Source of the DNA: Afipia felis ATCC 53690
Lineage (GTDB): Bacteria > Pseudomonadota > Alphaproteobacteria > Rhizobiales > Xanthobacteraceae
Assembly (NCBI RefSeq): GCF_000314735.2
Contig: NZ_KB375270.1
Span: 3,602,001-3,666,000 of the forward strand
DNA: 64,000 nucleotides
Direction of reading: 5' to 3'
Position numbers and translations under genes: made by a program. Below, one piece after another: positions 1 to 8,183 of the stretch (position 1 is its first letter; the number at the start of each line of letters is the position of its first letter). The notes beneath the pieces were generated by a model. It did not search any database and had not been told where the DNA came from. It saw only the letters and a program-made list of their open reading frames with translations.

Positions 1-272
1 TGCGCTATGCCATTTACCCACGGCAGCAATTCCAGATCTCGATCATAAGTTATCCGCCGCAGGTGAACGGCCAGGAGCGTTTCCTGCACAAGATCCTCAA
101 CTTCAGAGAGCGCGCTGCCATAGATGCGCCGCGCGAAGTAAGATTTCAGAAATCGTGACAGTTTGTTGAGAAGCGCCCTGTAAGGCGCTTCCTCGCCCTC
201 CAGTGCCAGCAGCATCAAGGCTTTTAACCTTTCTTCGTTTGAAGGGGGCAGCGTGTGTTGTCTCTCATTCAT
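1..272 (-). CDS. sigF: ECF RNA polymerase sigma factor (SigF/ECF16-like), partial
   Basis: The first 90 residues are visible and the gene runs off the left edge. The protein starts MNERQHTLPP and contains region-2 type sequence EVEDLVQETLLAVH, typical of ECF sigma factors, where it binds the -10 element and core polymerase. The start ATG at 272 lies about 8 nt below the -10 element of a promoter of the type this sigma group uses, so the message may be nearly leaderless; I see no good ribosome binding site. It diverges from an MXKDX-repeat/molybdoenzyme operon that carries the same promoter. In Caulobacter SigF and Bradyrhizobium EcfF systems the sigma gene is autoregulated and paired with a membrane anti-sigma factor, which would lie beyond the edge. 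The ECF assignment is firm; the SigF group rests mainly on the promoters. Confidence 0.85.
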   Translation of the reverse strand, partial: MNERQHTLPPSNEERLKALMLLALEGEEAPYRALLNKLSRFLKSYFARRIYGSALSEVEDLVQETLLAVHLRRITYDRDLELLPWVNGIA

Positions 273-279
273 CGGAGTC

Positions 280-305
280 TTCGCCGGGAGAATGGATAAG
301 GTTAC
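280..305 (-). promoter_or_regulatory. SigF-type promoter for the sigma gene
   Basis: On the minus strand GTAACC (305-300) is followed by exactly 16 nt and CGAA (283-280). This matches the GTAACC-N16-CGAA consensus described for Caulobacter SigF. It points into the ECF sigma gene, indicating autoregulation. Confidence 0.75.
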
Positions 306-340
306 ATGCACACCGGGACGATCACATGGGCGTGATCGAT

Positions 341-366
341 GTAACCATTTTTCTGCTTCAGCCGAA
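341..366 (+). promoter_or_regulatory. SigF-type promoter for the MXKDX/molybdoenzyme operon
   Basis: GTAACC (341-346), 16 nt, CGAA (363-366): an exact SigF consensus pointing right. With the mirror copy at 280-305 it forms an inverted pair (GGTTACAT at 300-307, ATGTAACC at 339-346). Between them lies a second inverted repeat, GATCAC at 320-325 and GTGATC at 332-337. Confidence 0.75.
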
Positions 367-414
367 TTCTCTCAGGTTAGCGCAGCAAGCGCCAGAACAA
401 ACAGGAGTATCGCA

Positions 415-672
415 ATGACCATCAGCAAAAACGTCGTTTTCCTGCCGGCCCTCGCCCTACTGGCCGGCATTGTCCTGACACCGGCGGCGTTCGCACAGGA
501 GACGACGAAGCATGACACCATGAAGCCCGATACGATGAAGTCGGACGCCATGAAAGGCGATGCGATGAAGAACGACGCCATGAAGGGCGGCGCCGTGAAG
601 GGTGACGCTATGAAGGGTGATGCGATGAAGCATGACACCATGAAATCCAACGGAACGAAGGCCGCTCATTAA
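415..672 (+). CDS. Secreted MXKDX pentapeptide-repeat protein
   Basis: An 85-residue protein with a signal peptide (MTISKNVVFLPALALLAG, cleaved after AFA at about residue 26). The mature part is almost entirely a degenerate pentapeptide repeat of the form D-x-M-K-x (DTMKP, DTMKS, DAMKG, DAMKN and so on), the family annotated as MXKDX repeat. It is rich in Met, Lys and Asp and has no cysteine. The start at 415 is chosen over upstream in-frame codons because AGGAG at 403-407 precedes it and the signal peptide begins there. It is the first gene after a SigF-type promoter. Function is unknown; a Met-rich periplasmic protein beside a YedY-like enzyme could act as an oxidant sink or bind metal, which is inference. 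Confidence 0.85.
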   Translation: MTISKNVVFLPALALLAGIVLTPAAFAQETTKHDTMKPDTMKSDAMKGDAMKNDAMKGGAVKGDAMKGDAMKHDTMKSNGTKAAH

Positions 673-680
673 GCTAACAG

Positions 681-704
681 CCCGCCGGTTTTCAAACTGG
701 CGGG
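681..704 (+). terminator. Hairpin after the MXKDX gene
   Basis: CCCGCC (681-686) pairs with GGCGGG (699-704), extended by GTTT/AAAC and one G-T wobble around a two-base loop. The T-rich run TCGTCTTCCTTTC follows. It may terminate or attenuate transcription before the cytochrome b gene, letting the small secreted protein be made in excess. Confidence 0.5.
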
Positions 705-734
705 TCGTCTTCCTTTCATAGGGAGGGAACGATC

Positions 735-1550
735 ATGGGGCGGCTGATCTATCGTCAATCGTTCTGGACGCGGCTGACCCATTGGCTGTGGGCATTCGCA
801 TTATTCTTCATGCTTCTGTCGGGCCTGCAGATATTCAATGCCCGGCCACAACTCTATGTTGGCAAGGAATCCGGTTTTGGCTACGACAACACCATCCTCC
901 AGATTGGGGCTGAAGACACCAAGAGCGGCCCGCGTGGCTTCACGAGAATCTTCGGCCACACCTTCGACACGACGGGCGTGCTCGGCTGGTCGGGACCGGC
1001 CGGTCGGGAAAGCGCCCGCGCATTTCCGTCGTGGGCGACGATCCCGTCGTATTATGATCTCGGCACGGCGCGGGTGATCCACTTTTTCTTCGCCTGGGTG
1101 TTGAGCGCAACGCTGCTGACATGGCTCCTGGCCGGTTTCATCAACGGCCATATTCGCCGCGATCTTATCCCTCGTGGCACTGATATCCGCAATCTGCCCC
1201 GCGATGTGGCCGCCCATTTGCGTCTGAAATTCCACCACGCGCGCGAGTACAATACGCTGCAAAAGCTTGCTTATGCCGGCGTTCTTTTTCTTGCCCTGCC
1301 GCTCATGATCCTCACCGGTCTTGCCATGTCGCCGTCGATGGATTCGATCTTGCCATGGCTCAACGAGGTGCTTGGCGGGCGGCAGACGGCGCGCACCATC
1401 CATTTCTCCGTGATGGTGCTTCTGGTGTTGTTCTTCATTGTTCATATGCTGATGATTCTGGCGGCGGGGCCAATCAATGAGCTGCGCTCGATCATCACCG
1501 GCTGGTATCGTGCCGACCAACCCAGCGGCGATGGGGAAAGGAGCACCTGA
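735..1550 (+). CDS. Cytochrome b561-type membrane subunit of a molybdoenzyme
   Basis: A 271-residue integral membrane protein with about four hydrophobic helices (roughly residues 15-35, 112-136, 175-198, 222-246). Histidines H16, H116, H223 and H237 lie in or at the ends of these helices and are candidate heme b ligands, as in the thiosulfate reductase/formate dehydrogenase cytochrome b family. It sits directly before a YedY-like molybdopterin protein (stop 1550, next start 1552), so it probably links that enzyme to the quinone pool, as YedZ (MsrQ) does for YedY (MsrP), although it is not a close YedZ match. It belongs to the operon behind the SigF-type promoter. Confidence 0.8.
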   Translation: MGRLIYRQSFWTRLTHWLWAFALFFMLLSGLQIFNARPQLYVGKESGFGYDNTILQIGAEDTKSGPRGFTRIFGHTFDTTGVLGWSGPAGRESARAFPSWATIPSYYDLGTARVIHFFFAWVLSATLLTWLLAGFINGHIRRDLIPRGTDIRNLPRDVAAHLRLKFHHAREYNTLQKLAYAGVLFLALPLMILTGLAMSPSMDSILPWLNEVLGGRQTARTIHFSVMVLLVLFFIVHMLMILAAGPINELRSIITGWYRADQPSGDGERST

Positions 1551-1551
1551 C

Positions 1552-2340
1552 ATGGCAAAAGTCCTCATCAACCGCCGCAAATTCCTTACCGCAGCCAGCA
1601 TCGGCGCTTCCGGTTTTCTGCTTGGTGGCTGCGATGCCTTCGACGACCATCTTGGCGTCGGCAACGGATTGCGTTCGTTCCTCGAAGGAGCGAACAGCCT
1701 CACGCATCGCGCCCAGCGCCTGCTGACGCGCGACGCCTTGGCGCCGGAATTTTCCGAAAGCGACATCCGGCAACCAATGCGGCCGAACGGCGTCACCGCG
1801 CCGGACGACGATACGTACAAGTCTCTGCTGTCTAATGCCTTCGCCGATTGGCGATTGGAAGTGACGGGACTGGTGGAGAAGCCGTTATCGCTGAGCCTCC
1901 GTCAGCTTCAGGCCATGCCCGCTCGCACTCAGATCACTCGCCACGATTGTGTGGAAGGCTGGAGTTGTATTGCCAAATGGACCGGTACGCCACTGGTGTT
2001 GGTGCTCGATCAGGCAAAGGTGAAGCCTGAGGCCCGTTATGTCGTGTTTCATTGTCTCGACACGATGGACCGTGACCAATCAGGAGACATCAAATATTAC
2101 GGCTCCATCGATCTGATCGATGCTCGTCATCCTCAAACCATCCTGGCTTATGGGCTGAACGGCAAACCGCTGCCGGTCGAGAACGGTGCGCCGCTGCGTG
2201 CGCGCGTTGAACGTCAACTTGGCTACAAGATGCCGAAGTACCTCGCGAGGATCGAACTGGTATCTTCTTTCGCGATGATCGGGGGTGGCCGTGGCGGCTA
2301 TGGGGAAGACAGTGGCTACGACTGGTATGGCGGTATCTGA
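1552..2340 (+). CDS. YedY/sulfite-oxidase-family molybdopterin oxidoreductase, Tat lipoprotein
   Basis: A 262-residue protein. The N-terminus carries a twin-arginine motif (NRRKFLTAA, residues 7-15) and a lipobox LLGGC ending at C27, so it is probably exported folded and anchored by lipid. The molybdopterin domain follows; C133 in HDCVEGWS is the expected molybdenum-ligating cysteine of the sulfite oxidase fold. The C-terminus is Gly/Tyr-rich. An upstream in-frame codon is rejected because AAGGAG precedes ATG 1552 and the Tat motif starts there. YedY-type proteins reduce oxidised methionines or S/N-oxides in the periplasm. The Caulobacter SigF regulon is reported to include a YedY-like gene, which fits the promoter here. 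The exact substrate is unknown. Confidence 0.85.
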   Translation: MAKVLINRRKFLTAASIGASGFLLGGCDAFDDHLGVGNGLRSFLEGANSLTHRAQRLLTRDALAPEFSESDIRQPMRPNGVTAPDDDTYKSLLSNAFADWRLEVTGLVEKPLSLSLRQLQAMPARTQITRHDCVEGWSCIAKWTGTPLVLVLDQAKVKPEARYVVFHCLDTMDRDQSGDIKYYGSIDLIDARHPQTILAYGLNGKPLPVENGAPLRARVERQLGYKMPKYLARIELVSSFAMIGGGRGGYGEDSGYDWYGGI

Positions 2341-2457
2341 AGAAGCGCAGATTTTGGCGGAGTCTTTCACCAGAGGCATCGGAATCACAAGAAAACAATT
2401 ACTTCAGCTTGATCCCGGGCGATGTCAGACTTGTTGCCCCTTAAATTGTAACACCCG

Positions 2458-2801
2458 GTGAGTCCATATGGTGATGCCGAGGTCGACCACATGGACTTCT
2501 CGCGCTTCGCCGTGCCTGATTGCCGATCATATGGCGGCATCTTGAAGCCGGACGTCGTGTTTTTCGGCGAAAGCGTCCCTCGAGACCATGTGACGCGGGT
2601 TATTGAAAGCCTGAAGCAGGCTGATGCTATGCTGGTCGTGGGATCGTCTTTGATGGTCTATTCAGGCTTTCGGTTTGCCAGGCGGCCGCTCAACTCAGCA
2701 TTCCGATCGCTGCCGTCAATCTCGGCCGAACACGCGCTGACGACCTGCTAACGATGAAGGTCGAGGACCGCTGCGAGGTGGCGCTTTCGTTTCTTTTGTA
2801 A
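2458..2801 (+). pseudogene. Sirtuin (Sir2) deacetylase C-terminal remnant
   Basis: The first part reads as sirtuin sequence: GGILKPDVVFFGESVPRD, then ADAMLVVGSSLMVYSGF. The reading frame breaks near 2680, and the correct C-terminus (LSIPIAAVNLGRTRADDLL) continues in another frame to TAA at 2799-2801. The N-terminal NAD-binding half is absent, and a second zinc-site cysteine appears replaced (PDCRSYGG). It is a truncated, frameshifted relic. No other gene is seen in 2341-2822. Confidence 0.8.
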
Positions 2802-2822
2802 CCGATTTCGATGAAGCTCAAC

Positions 2823-4130
2823 CTAAGGGCGGGGCATCTCAATCACACCTGCGATCGACAACGCCTGACCTAGCAGCGTAGCGTCGGTCGCCGGCCGGCT
2901 GCAGAGCATGACGCCGAGTGGCAATCCGGATGGCGCCAGCCCTACAGGTACGGTGGCGATCGGCCCGCCAAGCGCGGTAAAGGGAATGATGTAGCGCGGA
3001 TCGCCGGTTTTCATGCCTTCGGGCGCAATATCCGGAGCAGCCGGGGCGATCACGACGTCGATATCGGTACAGGCGTCCCAGAATGTGAGTTGCATCTGCA
3101 GAATGCGATGCAGCGCGTCGGCATAAGTGCCGTCCCTTATCGTCTTTCCGCGAATAATGGCGGCAAGCCAGGCTTCCGACACCTTGTCGGGATGCGTGGT
3201 CTCCAGCCCGCCGTAGATGTGGGACAACTCGTACTCGAGAACGGTCTGATGTAGTGATAGGGACGTCGCCAGATCGACGGCGGACTTGTGGGATGTCATC
3301 TGGTGTCCGGCCTCGCAGAGCTGCGTGCTGATCTTGCCGAGACTCTCACGTACCGCGGCATCCGCGTCCGTGAACAATGGGTCTTCTAGCATCGCAATGC
3401 GTAGCGGGTGGGGAGTGCGCGTATGCTTATAACGCTGCGGTTGAAGCGCGGTGCTCATAGTGGCGACATCGTTCATCCGATAGCCAAACCACCCGACAGT
3501 GTCGAAGCTCGGTGCAAGCTGGGTCAGGCCCGCAGTAGAAAGGTCTTGCGTGGTCGGCTTGAATGCTGCGATTCCGCAATAGGCGGCGGGGCGCACCACG
3601 GAGCCAGCCGTTTGAGTGCCGATACTGCAAACGGCCGTGCCGGACGCGACCGCGGCAGCTGAGCCTGCGCTAGATCCGCCAGGGGTATGAGAAGCGTGCC
3701 ACGGATTGCGTGTCGGAGGCGGGCCTTCGAAATAGGCGTACTCGGTTGTATGCACCTTGCCCATTATAATGGCGCCTGCCGCACGCAGCATCGCCACGAT
3801 ATTCGCGTCCAGGGTGGCCGGCGCGCTGTTCTCGCGGCTTGCCGTCCCCGCCCGGGTTTGTTGCCCTTCGATATCGACGACGTCCTTAATCGCCACAGGA
3901 ACGCCGTGCAGCGGGCCGCGATTGATGCCCTGCTGCATTTCGTCGCTACACGCGCGTGCCTGACACCGCGCAGCCTCTACGTCCAGCGACAGCCAGGCAT
4001 GAATATGTGGCTCGACCGCCTCCGCGCGCTGCAGAATCGTTTCAAGAAAGCGCACCGGATCGGAAGCGCCCGATACAAAGCTGGATCGGATCGCGCTTAT
4101 ATCGCCTGGGTCATGGACGAACTGAGACAC
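2823..4130 (-). CDS. Amidase-signature family hydrolase
   Basis: A 435-residue amidase related to GatA and aryl-acylamidases, which hydrolyse carboxamides through a Ser-cisSer-Lys triad. The triad is visible: K82 in VAIKDVVD, the GGSSAG loop at 151-156, and S177 in QTAGSVVRPA. The start is GTG at 4130, immediately after the TGA of the upstream MarR gene, so the two form an operon. There are no gatB/gatC neighbours, so this is a catabolic amidase rather than a tRNA amidotransferase subunit. The substrate is not evident. Confidence 0.85.
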   Translation of the reverse strand: MSQFVHDPGDISAIRSSFVSGASDPVRFLETILQRAEAVEPHIHAWLSLDVEAARCQARACSDEMQQGINRGPLHGVPVAIKDVVDIEGQQTRAGTASRENSAPATLDANIVAMLRAAGAIIMGKVHTTEYAYFEGPPPTRNPWHASHTPGGSSAGSAAAVASGTAVCSIGTQTAGSVVRPAAYCGIAAFKPTTQDLSTAGLTQLAPSFDTVGWFGYRMNDVATMSTALQPQRYKHTRTPHPLRIAMLEDPLFTDADAAVRESLGKISTQLCEAGHQMTSHKSAVDLATSLSLHQTVLEYELSHIYGGLETTHPDKVSEAWLAAIIRGKTIRDGTYADALHRILQMQLTFWDACTDIDVVIAPAAPDIAPEGMKTGDPRYIIPFTALGGPIATVPVGLAPSGLPLGVMLCSRPATDATLLGQALSIAGVIEMPRP

Positions 4131-4616
4131 TCAATCTGTTCCTTCTTTACGACTGACGCGGGCCGGTTTGACGTCGTGAAGCTTATTGAGGAGCTTGATG
4201 AATTGAGCCTGCTCCTTCTCATTCAGGCGGCCATAGATGCTGCGTTCCACAACCAGCAGGCGAGGCATCATCTTCGTGTAAAAACGCTTCCCCTTCGCGG
4301 TTAAGGCAAGCACCTGAACACGCGCATCGGCCTGGTGCGATGTCCGCGAAATAAGCCCCATTTTCTGCAGCTTATGCACGGCCCGGCTGATCGTGTTCTT
4401 CGGTCGTCCTATCGCATGACTGATGTCAGTGGCGGTCCATCCCTCCCGTAGCTCGATACAGAACACCACCACCCATTCGTGCCATTGGAGCCCGTATTCC
4501 TTTTCGAGCATCGCCCCCAGCGTGGTGACGTAGCGGTTGGTGAGAACGTTCACGCGGATCGCAAACGGTGTCGGATTATCTATGAAGATCATCGGATGGG
4601 GCATGGGCTTGACCAA
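4131..4616 (-). CDS. MarR-family transcriptional regulator
   Basis: About 161 residues with a winged helix: WTATDISHAIGRPKNTISRAVHKL is the DNA-recognition region and ADARVQVLALTAKGK the wing. These proteins are dimeric repressors that respond to small ligands. It is co-transcribed with the amidase downstream and lies divergent to the ABC importer starting at 4777, so it may control both. The start is uncertain: TTG at 4616 gives the longest form, and ATG at 4604 is an alternative. The 160-nt gap to 4777 has imperfect inverted segments such as GGAACTAATT that could be the operator. Confidence 0.8.
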   Translation of the reverse strand: MVKPMPHPMIFIDNPTPFAIRVNVLTNRYVTTLGAMLEKEYGLQWHEWVVVFCIELREGWTATDISHAIGRPKNTISRAVHKLQKMGLISRTSHQADARVQVLALTAKGKRFYTKMMPRLLVVERSIYGRLNEKEQAQFIKLLNKLHDVKPARVSRKEGTD

Positions 4617-4776
4617 ATTGATAACATGATATCGAATTAGTTCACAATGGAACTAATTAGGTGGAGCTACGAAAAATCAAACAAGTCCCATTCGGAACTA
4701 AATGGTTAGGGGCTGGCACAAGAATTGCTTCGTTAAGGGTGTAAACGCAAGGTCTATACGAGGGGAAATAACAACC

Positions 4777-6291
4777 ATGATTGCTTTTAATAAGTGGATG
4801 GCCTGTTTGGGCCTCGCTGCCATGACGCTTGCCCCGCTCAGTGCTTCGGCGGGCCCGGATGGCCGTGTCGTGGTAGCGCAAGGCGTCTACCCGGTGAGTT
4901 TCGACCCTCATCGGGATGTCACCGTGCCGACCATCAACGCCAATGCCAACATCTATGACGCGCTTCTTGCGCGCGATTCCGATCTGAAGATTGTTCCCGC
5001 ACTCGCCGAATCGCAGAACCGCATCAGCGATACGGTGCTCGAGCTGAAGCTTCGCAAGAATGTGAAATTCCACAATGGCGATGCGTTCAGTGCAAAAGAC
5101 GTCAAGTTCTCTCTCGATCGCGTGCTCAACAAGGAAGAACGTTCGCCGCAGCGTGGCTGGATCAACACGGTGTCGTCCGTCGATATCGTTGACGATTACA
5201 CCGTCCGGCTGACGACGTCGGTGCCGGATCCTGTTCTGCCCGCGCGCCTAACGCTGATCAACATTGTCTCGAAGACTTACTTCGACAAGGTCGGGCTTGA
5301 GGGCATTGCTGCTAATCCGGTGGGAACCGGTGCCTATAAGGTCGGTAAATGGGTGCGGGGTGATTTTCTTGACCTCGATGCGAACGAAAACTACTGGGCT
5401 GGCGCGCCACAGGTCAAGAAAGCGCAGTTCCGCGCCATTCCAGATGTTGCCGCACGTATTGCTGCTCTGCAGGCAAAGAATGTCGACATCATCACAAACT
5501 TGCCGCCGGATTATATCGCTGTGATCAAGAAGGCTTCGGGCCTACAGGTTGCGAGTGTTCCGAGCGCCCGCGTGCTGTTTTTTGGCCTTGTGAATACTGC
5601 TCCCGGTCCGCTGCAGGATCAGCGCGTCCGGCAGGCGATCAATCATGCCGTCAATGTCGACGAAATCGTCAAGAGCTTGTTGCTCGACAACGGAATCCGC
5701 GCTGGCGATGTCAATGGCCATATCTTGCGTCTGCTCGGCGTGGACTTCAAATCGAAGCTTTATGACTATAACCCGAAAAAGGCCAAGCAACTGCTCGCGG
5801 AAGCCGGCTTCCCGAATGGCTTTTCCATCGACATGGACACGCCGAACGGCCGTTACCTGATGGATCGTGACATTTCGCAAATCGTTGCGGCTCAACTCGG
5901 TGAGGTTGGCATCAAGGTCAATCTGAAGGTCCATGAGTGGGGCAACTACGCCCAGATGTTCACTACACATAAGGTGTCGCCAATATACATGTTGGGCTGG
6001 GCGCTCCCCAGCATGGACCCCGATCAGTGGGCGACGCCGCAGTTCGGCGCAGGCGAGCCAGTGTCGAACTTCGACGACAAGGAAATCCAGGCTCTTGTTG
6101 TCGAAGCGCGCCAGGAAATGGACGCTGACAAGCGCAACAAGCTCTACGAGAAGCTGAACAACATGGTGCATGACAAGGCCGCCTGGCTCTTCATGCATCA
6201 GCAGATCGACCTCTATGGTGTGAACGCCAAGCTGGACTGGAAGCCGCGCGCCGACGAAAGTTTGCGGCTTGCCGACGTCAAGCTTCGTTGA
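4777..6291 (+). CDS. ABC transporter substrate-binding protein, peptide/opine type (family 5)
   Basis: A 504-residue periplasmic binding protein. The signal peptide is MIAFNKWMACLGLAAM... with cleavage after SASA at about residue 25. Family hallmarks include LRKNVKFHNGDAFSAKDVKFSLDR split over residues about 95-120, and the long two-lobed SBP_bac_5 architecture. ATG 4777 is preferred because the signal peptide starts there. It is followed by two permeases and two ATPases in the usual dpp/opp order, so the five genes make one importer. The downstream amidohydrolase and the divergent amidase suggest an amide or peptide-like solute. Confidence 0.9.
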   Translation: MIAFNKWMACLGLAAMTLAPLSASAGPDGRVVVAQGVYPVSFDPHRDVTVPTINANANIYDALLARDSDLKIVPALAESQNRISDTVLELKLRKNVKFHNGDAFSAKDVKFSLDRVLNKEERSPQRGWINTVSSVDIVDDYTVRLTTSVPDPVLPARLTLINIVSKTYFDKVGLEGIAANPVGTGAYKVGKWVRGDFLDLDANENYWAGAPQVKKAQFRAIPDVAARIAALQAKNVDIITNLPPDYIAVIKKASGLQVASVPSARVLFFGLVNTAPGPLQDQRVRQAINHAVNVDEIVKSLLLDNGIRAGDVNGHILRLLGVDFKSKLYDYNPKKAKQLLAEAGFPNGFSIDMDTPNGRYLMDRDISQIVAAQLGEVGIKVNLKVHEWGNYAQMFTTHKVSPIYMLGWALPSMDPDQWATPQFGAGEPVSNFDDKEIQALVVEARQEMDADKRNKLYEKLNNMVHDKAAWLFMHQQIDLYGVNAKLDWKPRADESLRLADVKLR

Positions 6292-6302
6292 TCCGGCTCT
6301 GA

Positions 6303-6329
6303 CAGGGCCGTCCATTCCGGGCGGCCCTG
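6303..6329 (+). terminator. Hairpin between binding protein and permease genes
   Basis: CAGGGCCG (6303-6310) pairs perfectly with CGGCCCTG (6322-6329) around an 11-nt loop. Such intercistronic stems often stabilise the binding-protein message and reduce read-through into the permease genes. Confidence 0.5.
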
Positions 6330-6348
6330 CCTCTGGAGACCTACTTCG

Positions 6349-7278
6349 ATGATCAGTTACCTGGCGAAGCGCCTCCTTCAGGCTCTGCTTGTTCTGCTTG
6401 GGGTGATGACACTCGTTTTTTTTCTGCTGCATCTGTCCGGCGACCCGACGCAATTGCTTTTGCCGATGGACGCAAGCGCAGAGGAGCGCGCTGCATTTCG
6501 TCTGCGTATGGGATTCAACGACCCGCTACCGTTGCAGTACATTCGCTTCGCGTTCGACGTCATTACCGGGAATCTCGGGTTTTCTTATCGGCATAGTGAG
6601 CCAGCCGTGCGTATGGTGCTCGATCATTTACCGGCAACCTTCCAGCTCACCGGCACGGCGTTGCTGATTGCCACGTTTCTGGCCGTCCCGATCGGGGTGA
6701 TTGCCGCCGTCAAACGCGGCAGCGCCCTGGATTCGATCGCGATGGGCTTTGCTCTTTTGGGACAGGCGATGCCGGTTTACTGGCTTGGACTGATGCTGAT
6801 CCTGTTGTTCTCCGTCCAGTTGCAATGGCTGCCTTCCGGCGGGCGTTCGGGTTGGGAAACGCTGATAATGCCAGCCGCAACGCTTGCGGTGTTCTCTATG
6901 GCAAGAATCGCGCGCATGACGCGTTCAGGCATGCTGGATGTTCTCAGTCAGGATTATATCCGCACCGCGCGCGCGGTAGGCATCCCGACTCAGACGATCA
7001 TTTTTAAATTCGGCCTGCGGAATGCGGCGATTCCGCTCATTACGGTGATCGGTCTTGAATTCGGCGTGCTGCTCGGCGGTGCCGTCATCACCGAGACCAT
7101 CTTCGCTTGGCCGGGCGTCGGCCGCCTTGCTGTCGATTCGATTTTCGCGCGTGATTATCCCGTAGTTCAGGCCGTAGTGCTCGTGCTTGCGTCGATCTTC
7201 GTGCTGATCAACATCACGATCGATGTTCTCTACACCTATATGGATCCGCGCATTCGCGAAGGCGGAGGTTTCAAATGA
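6349..7278 (+). CDS. Peptide-type ABC transporter permease (DppB-like)
   Basis: A 309-residue inner-membrane permease starting MISYLAKRLLQALLVLLG, typical of DppB/OppB. It has about six membrane helices. The cytoplasmic coupling loop carries the family motif region AARAVGIPTQTIIFKFGLRNA and ends LLGGAVITETIFAWPGVGRL. It overlaps the next permease by 4 nt (ATGA), indicating translational coupling. Confidence 0.9.
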   Translation: MISYLAKRLLQALLVLLGVMTLVFFLLHLSGDPTQLLLPMDASAEERAAFRLRMGFNDPLPLQYIRFAFDVITGNLGFSYRHSEPAVRMVLDHLPATFQLTGTALLIATFLAVPIGVIAAVKRGSALDSIAMGFALLGQAMPVYWLGLMLILLFSVQLQWLPSGGRSGWETLIMPAATLAVFSMARIARMTRSGMLDVLSQDYIRTARAVGIPTQTIIFKFGLRNAAIPLITVIGLEFGVLLGGAVITETIFAWPGVGRLAVDSIFARDYPVVQAVVLVLASIFVLINITIDVLYTYMDPRIREGGGFK

Positions 7279-8174
7279 GCTCATCCGCCAGTTCGATGTC
7301 GGCATTGTCCGGGGTCTTTGCTTGGTGCAGGAAGTCGGCGCTGTGCCGTATTCTTCGGCGTAGCAGCGGAGCTATCGGCCTTTCGATTCTCTTCGTCATG
7401 ATTGTGATGGCTGTGCTGGCACCGGTACTCGCACCTCATGATCCGAATGCGCAGAGCCTTTTGATGCGCATGAAGCCGCCGGTTTTTGCCGGCGGCACCT
7501 GGAATCACATTCTGGGCACCGACCATCTCGGCCGCGATCTGCTCAGCCGGGTGATGTATGGCGCGCGTGTTTCGCTCTTTATTGGCTTTTCGACATCTCT
7601 GATCGCCTGCGTGATCGGGACTGTAGTGGGAATCGCCTCGGGCTTTTATCCCGGAATGATCCGCTCCGCGCTGATGCGGATCGTCGATGTGTTTCTGGCG
7701 ATTCCCTATATTCTGTTTGCTGTGGCCGTGGTTGGCGCACTTGGTGCGGGCATCACTAATTTGATCATGGTGCTTGCCTGCACGCGCTGGGTACAGTTTG
7801 CCCGTATTGTTTATGGCCAGACGCTGTCGGTGCGCGAGAAGGAGTATGTTGAAGCGGCGCGTGTGCGTGGTAACAGCCAGTTTCGCATTCTCGCCGTACA
7901 CATCCTGCCGAACGTGTCTACGCCGGTCATTGTCGTGATGACCCTCGAATTCGCTTTCATGATCATTATGGAATCGGCGTTGACCTTCCTTGGCCTTGGT
8001 GTGTCGCCGAGCACGCCGACATGGGGTTGGATGCTCGCCGAAGGCAAGGACTACATGAGCATCGCCTGGTGGCTCTCCGTTGTGCCGGGCATTGCCATTG
8101 TCGCGACCGTGCTCGGCATCAATCTGTTCGGCGATGCTTTACGCGACACGCTCGACCCCCGTTTGAAGCTTTGA
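7275..8174 (+). CDS. Peptide-type ABC transporter permease (DppC-like)
   Basis: A 299-residue permease. An N-terminal helix (about residues 37-60) is followed by LGTDHLGRDLLSRVMYGAR, the signature of DppC/OppC proteins. Five further helices and an EAA loop (EAARVRGNSQFRILAVHILPN, split over about 195-215) follow. It forms a heterodimer with the preceding DppB-like subunit. Confidence 0.9.
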   Translation: MSSSASSMSALSGVFAWCRKSALCRILRRSSGAIGLSILFVMIVMAVLAPVLAPHDPNAQSLLMRMKPPVFAGGTWNHILGTDHLGRDLLSRVMYGARVSLFIGFSTSLIACVIGTVVGIASGFYPGMIRSALMRIVDVFLAIPYILFAVAVVGALGAGITNLIMVLACTRWVQFARIVYGQTLSVREKEYVEAARVRGNSQFRILAVHILPNVSTPVIVVMTLEFAFMIIMESALTFLGLGVSPSTPTWGWMLAEGKDYMSIAWWLSVVPGIAIVATVLGINLFGDALRDTLDPRLKL

Positions 8175-8183
8175 GGTCGGATC

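Noticed and set aside
500..650. Short tandem repeats at the window start
   Set aside because: They are explained by the MXKDX pentapeptide repeats in the small secreted protein.
801..1820. 339-codon minus-strand open frame across cytochrome b and molybdoenzyme genes
   Set aside because: No family motif, and it is antisense to two genes with clear signal and cofactor motifs.
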